From Paenibacillus sp. Root444D2 (GTDB lineage Bacteria; Bacillota; Bacilli; Paenibacillales; NBRC-103111), in contig NZ_LMEO01000003.1 of the NCBI RefSeq assembly GCF_001426375.1, positions 62,448 to 126,447 of the forward strand: 64,000 nucleotides of DNA, written 5' to 3'. Shown here in pieces: positions 37,618 through 47,210 of this stretch. The notes below the pieces were generated by a model. The model was not told the origin of the DNA and did not search any database. It saw only the letters and a program-made list of their open reading frames with translations. Numbering within the stretch: position 1 is the stretch's first letter; each line of letters begins with the position of its first letter. A program made the translations under genes and the position numbers.

Positions 37618-38913
37618 TTATTTCAAACCTAAACGGTTAAAGATCGTGTCTACGTGTTTCAAATGCCAGCTTGGATCAAAGCAATCTGCTATCTCTTCCG
37701 GGCTAAGCACTTCTGTAATCACAGAAGCATTCTCCACGATTTCGCGGAACGAACGCTGTTCTTTCCATGCTTGCATCGCTCTTGGCTGAACCGTATCGTA
37801 TGCTTGTTCACGAGCAAAGCCTTTGTCGATCAGCTTCGTCATCACGCGGCCAGAGAAAGGAACGTCATAGGTGCTGCGCATATTGCGCTTCATATTTTCA
37901 GGGAACACAGTCAAGTTCTTGATGATGTTGCCTAGGCGGTTCAGCATATAGTTCAGCAGCTGCGTCGCATCCGGCAGGATAATGCGCTCAACGGAGGAGT
38001 GCGAAATGTCGCGCTCATGCCAAAGCGTCACATTCTCATAAGCGGAAACCATGTGCCCGCGAATCACACGGGACAGACCGGAAATGCTCTCGCAACCAAT
38101 CGGGTTACGCTTATGCGGCATGGCGGAGGAACCTTTTTGACCTTTCGCAAACGGCTCTTCAACCTCGCGGAACTCACTCTTCTGAAGCGCGCGAATTTCA
38201 GTAGCGAATTTATCAAGGGACGTAGCAACTAGCGCCAGTGTCGCCATGTATTCAGCGTGACGGTCACGCTGCAAGGTTTGTGTAGAAATCGGAGCTGCTT
38301 TTGTGCCCAGCTTGCCGCATACATACTCTTCAACGAACGGATCGATGTTCGCGTAGGTGCCTACTGCACCTGAGATTTTACCGAATTGTACGCCATCAGC
38401 GGCAAAACGGAAACGCTCCAGGTTACGCTTCATTTCTTCGTACCAAAGGGCCATTTTCAGACCGAAAGTCGTCGGCTCTGCATGCACACCATGCGTTCTG
38501 CCCATCATGGCTGTATCTTTATGTTCGATCGCTTTATTGCGAAGGATTTCGATGAAATTCTGAATGTCTTTGTCCAAAATCTCGTTCGCTTGTCTCAGCA
38601 AGTAGCCAAGTGCCGTATCGACAACGTCTGTCGAAGTCAAACCGTAGTGAACCCATTTGCGCTCAGGTCCCAGCGTTTCGGAAACTGCTCTAGTGAAGGC
38701 GATCACGTCATGACGCGTCTCTTGCTCGATTTCATAAATGCGGTCAATGTTGAAGCTTGCGTTCTCGCGCAGTACTTTCACATCTTCCTTAGGAATAACT
38801 CCGAGCTCTGACCATGCTTCGCAAGAAAGAATCTCGACTTCAAGCCAAGCTTGGAATTTATTTTCCTCTGTCCAAATACGTGCCATTTCTGGGCGTGTAT
38901 AACGTTCAATCAT
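37618..38913 (-). CDS. purB: Adenylosuccinate lyase
   Basis: Acts twice in purine synthesis, releasing fumarate from SAICAR and adenylosuccinate. 431 residues of the fumarase/aspartase superfamily. Motifs: [20 protein letters not shown] at the N-terminus, [35 protein letters not shown], and the signature [22 protein letters not shown] precedes the ATG. Confidence 0.97.
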   Translation of the reverse strand: MIERYTRPEMARIWTEENKFQAWLEVEILSCEAWSELGVIPKEDVKVLRENASFNIDRIYEIEQETRHDVIAFTRAVSETLGPERKWVHYGLTSTDVVDTALGYLLRQANEILDKDIQNFIEILRNKAIEHKDTAMMGRTHGVHAEPTTFGLKMALWYEEMKRNLERFRFAADGVQFGKISGAVGTYANIDPFVEEYVCGKLGTKAAPISTQTLQRDRHAEYMATLALVATSLDKFATEIRALQKSEFREVEEPFAKGQKGSSAMPHKRNPIGCESISGLSRVIRGHMVSAYENVTLWHERDISHSSVERIILPDATQLLNYMLNRLGNIIKNLTVFPENMKRNMRSTYDVPFSGRVMTKLIDKGFAREQAYDTVQPRAMQAWKEQRSFREIVENASVITEVLSPEEIADCFDPSWHLKHVDTIFNRLGLK

Positions 38914-38939
38914 GTTAGCCGTTCCTCCAATGAGTTCTT

Positions 38940-40121
38940 TTACTTACTTTCCCAAATGCTTGTCTGTTCTATCCAAGTCAGTGCTTTCGCGACGTCGCTT
39001 GTAAGGAGATTGATGTGTCCCATCTTCCGTTTTTCTTTCGCTTCTTTCTTGCCATATAGATGAACCTTCGCGGAAACGCCTAATTCACTGTGTTCCAGGA
39101 AATCGGGTTGGTCGATCAATTCTTGCAGAGGTTCGATATGCTCGCCAAGCAAATTGACCATTACGACAGGTGACAGCAGCTCGGTAGAACCAAGCGGGAG
39201 GTTGCAAATCGCGCGAACGTGCTGCTCGAACTGTGAAGTTCGGCATGCTTCCATCGTGTAATGACCTGAATTGTGCGGACGTGGCGCAAGCTCATTAACG
39301 TAAAGCTGTCCATCCTTCGTCAGGAATAACTCCACTGCGATCAAACCAATCACACCAAGCGATTCTGCGATGCGTACGGCAAGCTCTTCAGCTTCCTTTT
39401 GCACCTGAGCAGGGATTCGCGCCGGAACGATCGATTGATGCAGGATGTTATGTACATGTATATTTTCAGCAGCAGGAAAAGCCTTTACCTCGCCGCGTGG
39501 ACTTCTTGCCGCAATCACGGATAATTCTTTGTCAAAATGAATGAATTGTTCGAGAACCAGCTCTGTTTTGGCGCGGCTGAGCGTTTCGTAAGCTTCCTTT
39601 ACTTCGTCCAGCGATCGAAGCACCCATTGTCCTTTGCCGTCATAGCCGCCGGTTGCGGTTTTGAGCACGCACGGTGTCCCGAAGCGTTCAGCCGCTTCAC
39701 GCAAATCAGCTGCGCTGGTGATTTCAGCATATGGAGCCACAGGTACGCCTGCTGCTTCAATCGCTCTCTTTTCACGCAGACGATGCTGGGTCGTGTATAA
39801 AAGCTCACTTCCTTGTGGAACATAGGACTCATTCATTAAAATGTTGGTCACATGCGCATCAACGTTCTCGAATTCGTAGGTGATGACGTCCGACAGGGCT
39901 GCGAGTTTTCTCGCCGCTTCCACATCGTCAAAATCCGCCTGAATTTGCTCATCCGCAACTTGACCGCAAGGCGCGTCATCCGTAGGATCGAGCGTCACGA
40001 AGCGATACCCCATGTTGCGTCCAGCCAAGGCTAGCATTCGACCTAGCTGCCCACCGCCCAAGATGCCGATGGTACCGCCTGGCTTGATAACCTTGTCGCT
40101 TAAGTTTGAGGCTTCGCTCAT
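38940..40121 (-). CDS. purK: N5-carboxyaminoimidazole ribonucleotide synthetase
   Basis: ATP-grasp enzyme that carboxylates AIR to N5-CAIR. 393 residues. Motifs: [58 protein letters not shown]. Its ATG overlaps the purE stop codon (ATGA), indicating translational coupling. 26 bp before purB. Confidence 0.97.
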   Translation of the reverse strand: MSEASNLSDKVIKPGGTIGILGGGQLGRMLALAGRNMGYRFVTLDPTDDAPCGQVADEQIQADFDDVEAARKLAALSDVITYEFENVDAHVTNILMNESYVPQGSELLYTTQHRLREKRAIEAAGVPVAPYAEITSAADLREAAERFGTPCVLKTATGGYDGKGQWVLRSLDEVKEAYETLSRAKTELVLEQFIHFDKELSVIAARSPRGEVKAFPAAENIHVHNILHQSIVPARIPAQVQKEAEELAVRIAESLGVIGLIAVELFLTKDGQLYVNELAPRPHNSGHYTMEACRTSQFEQHVRAICNLPLGSTELLSPVVMVNLLGEHIEPLQELIDQPDFLEHSELGVSAKVHLYGKKEAKEKRKMGHINLLTSDVAKALTWIEQTSIWESK

Positions 40122-40606
40122 AACAAGTCACTGCTTTCAATCACGGTCTGAGCAATTCGCTCGCGACGCGCTCTGACCTTCGCTTGCAGCTCTGGCTCGA
40201 ATGCGCCCAGAATTTGCGCCGCCAAGAGGCCTGCATTCGTTGCACCGGCATGACCGATTGCTACCGTCGCAACTGGAATGCCTCCTGGCATTTGCACGAT
40301 CGAAAGCAAGGAATCAAGTCCGTTCAGCGTGGACGTTTTGACTGGAACACCAATAACCGGAAGCTCCGTTTTGGCTGCTACCATCCCTGGTAGATGCGCC
40401 GCTCCTCCTGCTCCGGCAATAATCACTTGAATGCCGCGGCCTGCCGCTGAAGCTGCATATTCGAACATCAGGTCCGGCGTTCTATGCGCAGAGACCACCT
40501 TTTTCTCATAAGGCACTCCCAGCTCTTCCAGCATGTCGCATGCGTGCTTCATCGTTTCCCAATCCGACTGGCTTCCCATTATGACACCTACACGTACAGT
40601 CATCAT
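40118..40606 (-). CDS. purE: N5-CAIR mutase
   Basis: Class I PurE, which rearranges N5-CAIR to CAIR. 162 residues. The signature [31 protein letters not shown] and [19 protein letters not shown] is complete, including the active site His of SAHRTP. First gene of the operon. The leader is about 480 nt and carries a guanine-class riboswitch, a terminator and an extra structured region. Confidence 0.97.
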   Translation of the reverse strand: MMTVRVGVIMGSQSDWETMKHACDMLEELGVPYEKKVVSAHRTPDLMFEYAASAAGRGIQVIIAGAGGAAHLPGMVAAKTELPVIGVPVKTSTLNGLDSLLSIVQMPGGIPVATVAIGHAGATNAGLLAAQILGAFEPELQAKVRARRERIAQTVIESSDLL

Positions 40607-40619
40607 AAACCTACTTTCA

Positions 40620-40860
40620 TATTGTAATTTTAAAAATCAACTTTGATAACGAAGATTATGCGATGATGTATCTCGACATCGAATCTTGAACGAAATCTTG
40701 GGAAGTCCGGTACTCACGTAGCCAGTACCACAGCGAATGCTTCCGAAGCCAGTTTTCCTACGGAAAACTCTTAGCTCCGTTCCTCCTTCTCCACCTTTCG
40801 TCCAACCTTCTCGGTTCTGAAAGCTAACTTTTAAAACTTTCATTATAAATAATTACTATA
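40620..40860 (-). other. Structured leader segment between the purE terminator and purE
   Basis: Several hairpins can be read on the minus strand: AGTTTTCC-GTA-GGAAAACT, GCTTC-G-GAAGC, GGTACT-n9-AGTACC and GATGT-n6-ACATC. A 68-codon frame (40637-40843) runs through it but has no ribosome binding site and a composition (RVFRRKTGFGSIRCGTGYVS) that looks like translated repeat. The GTTTTCCGTAGGAA motif recurs near 61710. I read it as a dispersed palindromic element placed in the leader, not as a gene. Confidence 0.5.
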
Positions 40861-40878
40861 CTATCATGCCCTTAAACC

Positions 40879-40920
40879 CAAAAAACGCCCAGAGCTAGAA
40901 TACATGATTCTATCCGCTGG
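40879..40920 (-). terminator. Riboswitch-controlled terminator in the purE leader
   Basis: On the minus strand CCAG-n4-TAGAAT-n5-ATTCTA-n3-CTGG is followed by GCGTTTTTT, a strong intrinsic terminator 62 nt after the aptamer. A weaker hairpin (ACCAT-n9-ATGGT then CTTTTT, 40943-40967) lies between. Confidence 0.8.
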
Positions 40921-40981
40921 ACAGCAAAAGAACCGAATGCAAAAAGACCATCGTCTTCCTATGGTTTCCCTCATTCGCTTC

Positions 40982-41048
40982 CTCGTAGTCCAAAAATTCA
41001 TGGTTTTTGGGTAGAAACTTTCAGGCCTTATCCCTGATTTTATACGAG
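40982..41048 (-). ncRNA. Purine riboswitch, guanine class, controlling purEKBCSQLFMNHD
   Basis: Read on the minus strand the 67-nt aptamer has P1 CTCGTA/TACGAG, P2 CAGG/CCTG with loop GATAAGG, the core GTTTCTACC, P3 CCAAAAA/TTTTTGG with loop CCATGAA, and the closing GGACTACGAG. The loop GG and CC bases that make the loop-loop contact are kept. The base that reads the ligand (position 74 of the xpt aptamer, in GACTA) is C, so guanine or hypoxanthine rather than adenine should bind. As in B. subtilis, binding would promote termination before purE. Confidence 0.93.
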
Positions 41049-41094
41049 TTGATTCGACATTTTCAATTAGTGCGGCTTCATTTCCCGCTTCCCT

Positions 41095-41124
41095 AGTTTA
41101 CTACCAACTAACGTGCGATGTCAA
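41095..41124 (-). promoter_or_regulatory. Sigma-A promoter of the purine operon
   Basis: On the minus strand TTGACA (41124-41119), an 18-bp spacer and TAAACT (41100-41095). Transcription would start near 41088, 40 nt before the riboswitch. Confidence 0.75.
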
Positions 41125-41129
41125 TTTCA

Positions 41130-41174
41130 AAAAACGAACAATTTTCGTCTAAATCTTTTGGATAGTTCGCTTTT
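41130..41174. promoter_or_regulatory. Pair of convergent PurR boxes upstream of the pur promoter
   Basis: AAAAACGAACAAT (41130-41142) and ATAGTTCGCTTTT (41162-41174) each match the Bacillus PurBox WWWWCCGAACWWT (the second inverted) with one mismatch. They face each other over 19 bp and abut the -35 box, the usual place for PurR repression. Confidence 0.7.
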
Positions 41175-41507
41175 TGGTGCGTTTTCTATCTTTTAAACGG
41201 TTTGCGACCTCAGATGAGATTCTCATCATCTCCTGAGACCCGATCTGTCTGTTGTACAGCTGTTCATAAGCGACTTGCCCAACCCTAATATTTTTCGACA
41301 AGACCTTTATTTAATGCTTAACGCACTAAATACCGGCTTACGCCTTCAATGGGTGAGGCTGTTTAAAGGCTAATTTGTTGTACAACAGCGACCGTCGATT
41401 CATTCATCCGTTTTTTTCACTTTTGAACGCGTCTTAATTCGGAGCAATCGTCATCTATACTGGGTTGAGGTTACTGGATGCATGAATCCCTATTTGCGGT
41501 TGAACGA

Positions 41508-41691
41508 TGTTGTAAAAAGTGCAACAATTACGGCCGAAATCTCGCTTCATTCCATCGTTGTTGCATAACGTACAACAATTTGGTCCTATTCAGGCCATTT
41601 CGCACCAAATGGGCTCAAAATGTTGTACAAACTACAACTTCAAGTTACCAAATAGCCTTTTGGCATCTGAATTGTTGTATAAACTACAACA
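41508..41691. repeat. Palindrome ladder E upstream of the pur operon: four hairpins, 51/62/52-bp steps
   Basis: TGTTG-n9-CAACA palindromes start at 41508, 41559, 41621 and 41673 (steps 51, 62, 52); the third ends CAACT. Arms are GTTGTA/TACAAC-like. Two further TGTTGTACA palindromes lie near 41249 and 41376. Nothing coding is evident between 41175 and 41820. Confidence 0.85.
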
Positions 41692-41820
41692 CTGACAACC
41701 ACTATAGCCCATTTGCCCTCACAAAAACTGAAAGAATCTAAAAATCGAATTTTGGCGTTTTGAATACCAGTTGGGAGGAGGCATTATAGGTGGTAAGCTC
41801 TGCCTTTCCCTCTAACCCCA

Positions 41821-41865
41821 AAAAAATAAAAAGAGGGCATTCCGTCAAATGGAATACCCTCTTTT
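41821..41865 (-). terminator. Terminator after the dicarboxylate carrier gene
   Basis: On the minus strand AAAAGAGGG-T-ATTCC pairs with GGAAT-G-CCCTCTTTTT and continues into a T-rich tract. Confidence 0.85.
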
Positions 41866-41872
41866 AACCATT

Positions 41873-43162
41873 TTACACAGCAGAAACTTCTTTCACAGCC
41901 CCCGTTTGTAGCGACATATCTGGTTCTTCTGGATTTGCATTAAACTGATTTTCACTCTTCGCAATCACAATTGTCGCTACGCTATTACCAATAATGTTCG
42001 TAATTGCTCTCGCTTCGGACATGAACCGGTCCACCCCAATCAGAAGCGCCATGCCTTCAATGGGAATGACATTGTTCGGAATTGCGGCCAGTGTAGCCGC
42101 CAGTGTGACGAAGCCTGATCCGGTGATGCCAGCAGCACCTTTCGAAGTTAGCATGAGCACGCCCATGAAGGTCAGTACCTGAATCCAATTTAGTTCTACA
42201 CCATAGGCTTGTGCAATGAATAACCCTGCCATAGATAAGTAGATCGATGTACCATCAAGGTTGAACGAATAACCAGTGGGAACAACGAGACCTACGACCG
42301 GCTTCGATGCGCCGAACTTCTCCAGCTTTTCCATTACGCGCGGCAATGCAGATTCGGAAGAAGATGTCCCTAATACAAGCAGTAGCTCTTCTTTAATGAA
42401 TCGCAAAAGCTTAATTAAGCTAAACCCATACATTCTACAAATGGATCCGAGCACAATAAAGATGAACAGTGCCATGGTTATATAGACGGACCCCATCATT
42501 TTACCGAGAGAAAACAAGGAATGAACGCCGAATTTACCGATCGTATAAGACATTGCACCAAAAGCAGCAATTGGAGAGAACTTCATGATGATTCCTACAA
42601 TGCGGAAGAATATTTCATTCATTTTCTCCAAGAAGTTCGTAACGGGTTTCACTCTGTCCCCAAGACCAGCCATCGCCAAACCAAACAAGATAGAGAAGAA
42701 TAGAACCGGCAGCATGTCACCTTTGGAGAAGGCAGCCATCACGTTATCCGGAACGATACTTGTAAGGAAATCGACAAAGCCGTGACTAGTTGCTGCCGCG
42801 TCTTTCGTATACTTCGCAACATCTGCGGCCTTCACACCTGCCGTGCTCATTCCTGCGCCAGGGCGAATGATGTACATGACAGCTACGCCGATAACCATTG
42901 CAAACGTAGTAATAACTTCAAAGTACAGCAGCGCCTTTCCGCCGATTCGACCTACTTTTTTCATATCACCCATTCCAGAGATCCCGATAACAATGGTAAA
43001 GAACACAATTGGAGCTATGACCATCTTGATCATTTTGACGAACACATCAGAAAGTACTTTTAAGCTCTCTCCCTGATGAGGGAAAAACTGACCGACCGCA
43101 ATCCCGAGCACAATCGCTAGCAGTACCTGCAGGGTTAAGTTTTTTCTAAGTTTCATCATCAT
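41873..43162 (-). CDS. dctP: C4-dicarboxylate:cation symporter, DctA/DAACS family
   Basis: About 429 residues with 8 spans and two re-entrant loops, as in GltPh-like DAACS carriers. Signatures: MVIAPIVFFTIVIGISG, LLVLGTSSSESALPRVM (serine-rich loop), VVPTGYSFNLDGTSIYLSMA and GAAGITGSGFVTLAATL. It would import succinate, fumarate or malate with Na+ or H+. The ATG at 43162 has TAGGAGGA 8 bases upstream. It stands with malic enzyme and a DctS/DctR/DctB sensing module, an arrangement equivalent to the B. subtilis dctP locus. Confidence 0.93.
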   Translation of the reverse strand: MMMKLRKNLTLQVLLAIVLGIAVGQFFPHQGESLKVLSDVFVKMIKMVIAPIVFFTIVIGISGMGDMKKVGRIGGKALLYFEVITTFAMVIGVAVMYIIRPGAGMSTAGVKAADVAKYTKDAAATSHGFVDFLTSIVPDNVMAAFSKGDMLPVLFFSILFGLAMAGLGDRVKPVTNFLEKMNEIFFRIVGIIMKFSPIAAFGAMSYTIGKFGVHSLFSLGKMMGSVYITMALFIFIVLGSICRMYGFSLIKLLRFIKEELLLVLGTSSSESALPRVMEKLEKFGASKPVVGLVVPTGYSFNLDGTSIYLSMAGLFIAQAYGVELNWIQVLTFMGVLMLTSKGAAGITGSGFVTLAATLAAIPNNVIPIEGMALLIGVDRFMSEARAITNIIGNSVATIVIAKSENQFNANPEEPDMSLQTGAVKEVSAV

Positions 43163-43245
43163 CTTAATTCCTCCTAAAGTTATTTGGGGCCCCCGCAAAG
43201 TAGTCGGAATATACTTCAGAGCTTAGCGTCACTTTGTGGGGTTTA

Positions 43246-44679
43246 TTAGGCTTGGACTTTCTCTTTACGTCTTCTGGCGACCCCGTCTTCATAAGCTGCT
43301 TCTATAACCGCATCTCTCACTCGTTCCGCGACTGATTGATTGAACACACTTGGAATAATGTAAGACTCATTCAGCTCATCCTCTTGAACAACCGATGCAA
43401 TCGCCTTGGCTGCGGCAAGCTTCATATTCTCAGTCACTCTGGATGCCCTGCAATCCAGCAATCCTCGGAACAAGCCTGGGAAGCACAGCACATTGTTGAT
43501 TTGGTTCGGGTAGTCCGAACGGCCAGTTGCCATAACCCGCACATAAGGCTCTGCCTCTTCGGGGAGTATTTCCGGCGTCGGGTTTGCCATTGCAAAGACG
43601 ATCGGATTTTCCGCCATTTTGGCGACGTCTGCTCTTTTCAGTACACCAGGACCCGATACACCGATAAAAATATCTGCTCCTTCAATAACTTCCGACAGCG
43701 ATCCTTGAATCTGCTTCGGATTCGTATGTTCCGCATACCATTGCCAAAACGGATTGTCGTAAACACCATCACGCGTGATAGCACCCTGTCGATCGACACC
43801 GATAATATTTCGAACACCTGCAGCCATCAGCATTTTGGTGCAAGCCGTTCCTGCCGCGCCAACGCCGCAAAGCACAATTTTGCAATCCTCAAGCTTCTTG
43901 CCCACGATCTTAACGGCATTAATCAATCCTGCCAAAAGCACCACAGCTGTGCCATGTTGATCATCATGAAAAACGGGAATATCCAATTCCTCGATGAGCC
44001 GCTGTTCAATCTCAAAGCATCTAGGTGCAGATATATCCTCTAGATTGATTCCGCCAAACGTCGGAGATAGCGCTTTCACGATATTCACAATTTCATCTGT
44101 GTCCTGTGTAGCCAGACATATTGGAAACGCATCAACACCAGCTAACTGCTTAAACAGCATCGCTTTTCCTTCCATGACGGGCATCGCAGCTTCAGGTCCA
44201 ATATTACCTAGACCAAGTACGGCAGTTCCATCGGATATGACCGCGACTGTGTTGCGCTTGATTGTGAGTGTATGAGCAAGCGACGGCTTTTCGTGGATCG
44301 CCATACACACCTTGGCAACACCCGGCGTATACACCCTAGAGAGGTCATCCCGATTTTTAATAGGATATTTTGGACTCATTTCGATTTTCCCGCCCAAATG
44401 AAGGAGAAACGTTTGATCCGAAACATGAACGATTTTCACTCCCGCCAATGTGCGGATGGCTGCGGCAATCAATTCGGTATGCTTGTTATCGTATACATTG
44501 ATCGTGATATCCCGAACCGTGATGTTTTTATCCGTTCTAACGACGTCAATGGCTATAATATCTCCACCTGCATCACTAATGGCCGTAGCCACACTGCCGA
44601 ACGACGCGGTATCCTTATCCAATTCTAATCTCAAAATAATACTTGTATTAACTCCCGATGGGATTGACACGTTCTTCAC
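43246..44679 (-). CDS. NAD(P)-dependent malic enzyme with N-terminal ACT domain
   Basis: Decarboxylates malate to pyruvate. 477 residues: an ACT-like domain (about 1-80, SIILRLELDKDTASFGSVATAIS) precedes the malic enzyme core starting SPKYPIKNRDDLSRVYTPGVA. Further motifs are AVISDGTAVLGLGNIGPEAAMPVMEGKA, IPVFHDDQHGTAVV and the nucleotide-binding CGVGAAGTACTKML. It resembles B. subtilis YtsJ, which prefers NADP; the cofactor cannot be read here with certainty. Starts at GTG with GAGGTG close upstream. It metabolises the malate taken up by the neighbouring carrier. Confidence 0.93.
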   Translation of the reverse strand: MKNVSIPSGVNTSIILRLELDKDTASFGSVATAISDAGGDIIAIDVVRTDKNITVRDITINVYDNKHTELIAAAIRTLAGVKIVHVSDQTFLLHLGGKIEMSPKYPIKNRDDLSRVYTPGVAKVCMAIHEKPSLAHTLTIKRNTVAVISDGTAVLGLGNIGPEAAMPVMEGKAMLFKQLAGVDAFPICLATQDTDEIVNIVKALSPTFGGINLEDISAPRCFEIEQRLIEELDIPVFHDDQHGTAVVLLAGLINAVKIVGKKLEDCKIVLCGVGAAGTACTKMLMAAGVRNIIGVDRQGAITRDGVYDNPFWQWYAEHTNPKQIQGSLSEVIEGADIFIGVSGPGVLKRADVAKMAENPIVFAMANPTPEILPEEAEPYVRVMATGRSDYPNQINNVLCFPGLFRGLLDCRASRVTENMKLAAAKAIASVVQEDELNESYIIPSVFNQSVAERVRDAVIEAAYEDGVARRRKEKVQA

Positions 44680-44800
44680 CTCAAGCGATATTAGACTTTG
44701 TTATAACATCTATTTCTGTTTTCATGATATCGCTTTCAAAAGAAGGCGTGAAGAATTTGACCATATTGGTACTTATGGTCTTTTTGGTCTTCACTTTTAG

Positions 44801-45517
44801 TTATGATCTTTTATCGTCTGCCATCCATACATATCTATTAATCGGGCGCCCAATCCCGCCATATTCAAGGTCTAACTTCACCTGCTTATTCTTCTCCAGA
44901 AAATCCAGATACCTGCGCGCCGTAACTCTTGCTAATCCAACGCCCTCGGCTACTTCTTCCGCGGATAAAGATTTGTGCTGCTGCATCAGAAACAACATGA
45001 CTTGTTTCATCGTCAGTGCTTGCAGACCTTTGGGCAAATCCCTTTGCACACTGAACGCAGGTGATTCAGGAAGCGGTTCTCCCCCGTTATTACCGTGTAA
45101 TAGTTGATCCAATTCAACTTGTGATAATGTCGATTCTGTACCTAATCGCCTCTTCATTATTTGGTAATTTTCCAGCGCTTCTCGGACTCTTTCAAACTTA
45201 AAAGGCTTCATGATATAGTCCACGGCCCCCTGATGAAGCATCCGCTGGATCGTTGGAATGTCATTAGCCGCCGTAATGACAATAGCGTCTGCATTCAGCT
45301 GTTCATTTCGAATTTGCTGCAGCAATTCGGTTCCATTTTGCCCCGGCATATAGATATCTAGAATTACAAGGTCAGGCTTCAATTCACGAACTTTCTCGAT
45401 ACCATCTAACCCGTTAGAGGATGTCCCTACAATTTCAAAGCCGGGAACTCTCTCAACAAACTGCCTGTTCACTTCAAGAACCATCGGATCGTCCTCAATC
45501 AGTACGACTCTGTACAT
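44801..45517 (-). CDS. dctR: DctR/CitB-type response regulator
   Basis: 238 residues. The receiver domain has VVLIEDDPMVLEVNRQF and the phospho-acceptor in LVILDIYMPGQNG. The C-terminal part is a winged-helix of the CitT/DcuR kind (LSAEEVAEGVGLARVTARRYLDFLE). The start at 45517 (MYRVVLIEDD) follows AGAGGAAG and removes a 20-residue nonhomologous extension. Pairs with the DctS-like kinase, whose gene overlaps it by 23 bp, to induce the carrier. Confidence 0.92.
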   Translation of the reverse strand: MYRVVLIEDDPMVLEVNRQFVERVPGFEIVGTSSNGLDGIEKVRELKPDLVILDIYMPGQNGTELLQQIRNEQLNADAIVITAANDIPTIQRMLHQGAVDYIMKPFKFERVREALENYQIMKRRLGTESTLSQVELDQLLHGNNGGEPLPESPAFSVQRDLPKGLQALTMKQVMLFLMQQHKSLSAEEVAEGVGLARVTARRYLDFLEKNKQVKLDLEYGGIGRPINRYVWMADDKRS

Positions 45518-47093
45518 GAGTTTCTTCCTCTCTTGTATGCATCGGGAATGTGAGAATAAAGCTCGTCCCCACGCCAAACGTGGACTCTACTTCCAGATGA
45601 GCACCGCATTTGTTCACAATATTATGGATTAAATACAAACCAATGCCCCTGCCTTCGCCTGCATTTGTGGAGAAGCCTCGCTCAAACATGCGTTGTTTGG
45701 TTTCCTCACTCATACCCTTCCCATTATCCTCGACCAAAATCGATAATACTTCATCATCCTGTTCGATACTGATAAAGACCTCTTTCTTACCTTCCTTCTG
45801 CTTCAGGGCATCAAAAGCATTCTCAATCAGGTTCCCCAAGATGACCACAACGTCGTGCTGATCCAAATGTTCCGGAAATCGCACCAGCCTGCTTGCCCGG
45901 TCCAAACGGACATCGACGCCCAACTCTCTGCCGCGGCTGATTTTCCCCAAGAGCAACCCTGCCGCACTCTCATTCGCGATCTTGCTCGAGACAAAGCTGC
46001 TAAGCTCGGATTGTGCTTCCATCGTTTCGAATAAATAATCAAGCGCCTTTTGCTTATGATCAAGTTGAATCAAGCCGCCGATGGTATGCAGCTTATTCAT
46101 ATATTCGTGATTCTGCACACGAAGTGCATCGACAAATGCCCTTACTCCGGTCAACTCTTCCGCTATTTTCGTCACCTCTGAGCGATCTTGAAAAATAGCT
46201 ACGGCGCCAACCGTATGATGCCCTACTTTAATAGGAACCCGATTACTCAAAATATGAGCAGGACCAACATGCAGTTCTTGGTTATAAACAGCATGATTAA
46301 GCTGCAAAATTTCAGGAAGTCTCGTATCCGGCAGCACTTCCCGAATATGGCGTCCCAGTACTTCTCCTTCGATTTGCAGCATTTTTTTGGCTTTATCGTT
46401 AAAAACCGTGATGTATTCCTGGCTGTCTATGGCAATAACGCCTTCATGCATCGCATTGAAAGTGGCGGTTCGCTCTACGAGCAGCTGGGCGATTTCCTCA
46501 GGTTCCAAGCGAAACATCTGCTCCTTAATATGCCTTGAGAGCATCCACGAACCCAACACACCAAAAAGCAAAGATAAAAATACCGTCACATAAATTTGCC
46601 CCCGCATGTCGAGAATGATCCCGGTTAGTCCCGGCACCAGCTTCCCCACCAATACGACGCCTACTTGTTCGTGCTGCTCATTCATGACAGGTACGAAGAC
46701 TCTAAGCGCTGTCCCTTGCTCTCCTTTTGCCCTGGAAAGATACGTATGCTCGGCAAAGGCAGCATGCTCGTCCTCCCCCTGCGAAAGCTCCCCGATCCGG
46801 GAGGATGACGGGTGAGACCAACGAATGCCGTTCATGTCCATAACAACAATATAGTCAACGTCATTAATGATTCGAAGACGTTCAGTGATCAGATTAATTT
46901 CCTGCCTATGGCTTTGTTCCGTAAGCCCGCTAATGATAGAAGGCAATTGGGTAACTGTGCGCGCAGTAACAAGCAGTCTCTGTCCAAGCTCTTGTTCCTG
47001 AAGGTGAATTACACGGCCTATTAAAATGATACCGCCGATACAAATCGCAAATAATACGATACCGAACGACAGGATCGTAATTTTCCAATTCAT
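45495..47093 (-). CDS. dctS: DctS/CitA-type sensor histidine kinase
   Basis: 532 residues. Two membrane spans (about 5-25 and 165-185) flank an extracytoplasmic PASp/Cache sensor of about 140 residues. A cytoplasmic PAS domain follows (FNAMHEGVIAIDSQEYITVFN), then the SpoB-type phosphoacceptor LRVQNHEYMNKLHTIGGLIQL and an ATPase domain (LGNLIENAFDALK, VEDNGKGMS, GEGRGIGLYLIHNIV). The ATG at 47093 has AAGGGG 6 bases upstream. Probably senses C4-dicarboxylates, helped by the binding protein encoded divergently. Confidence 0.92.
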   Translation of the reverse strand: MNWKITILSFGIVLFAICIGGIILIGRVIHLQEQELGQRLLVTARTVTQLPSIISGLTEQSHRQEINLITERLRIINDVDYIVVMDMNGIRWSHPSSSRIGELSQGEDEHAAFAEHTYLSRAKGEQGTALRVFVPVMNEQHEQVGVVLVGKLVPGLTGIILDMRGQIYVTVFLSLLFGVLGSWMLSRHIKEQMFRLEPEEIAQLLVERTATFNAMHEGVIAIDSQEYITVFNDKAKKMLQIEGEVLGRHIREVLPDTRLPEILQLNHAVYNQELHVGPAHILSNRVPIKVGHHTVGAVAIFQDRSEVTKIAEELTGVRAFVDALRVQNHEYMNKLHTIGGLIQLDHKQKALDYLFETMEAQSELSSFVSSKIANESAAGLLLGKISRGRELGVDVRLDRASRLVRFPEHLDQHDVVVILGNLIENAFDALKQKEGKKEVFISIEQDDEVLSILVEDNGKGMSEETKQRMFERGFSTNAGEGRGIGLYLIHNIVNKCGAHLEVESTFGVGTSFILTFPMHTREEETHVQSRTD

Positions 47094-47210
47094 GCGAAGC
47101 CCCTTGATCTTCAAAGCCATCACCTACTTTCTAGCTTACCGTTTATTTCTACGATCATCATACATTATGTTACACTGAATTTATGATATACAACAGCTGG
47201 GGGGTCCATT

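Noticed and set aside
40637-40843. A 68-codon gene in the purE leader
   Set aside because: It has no ribosome binding site, sits on top of hairpins, and its composition looks like a translated repeat.
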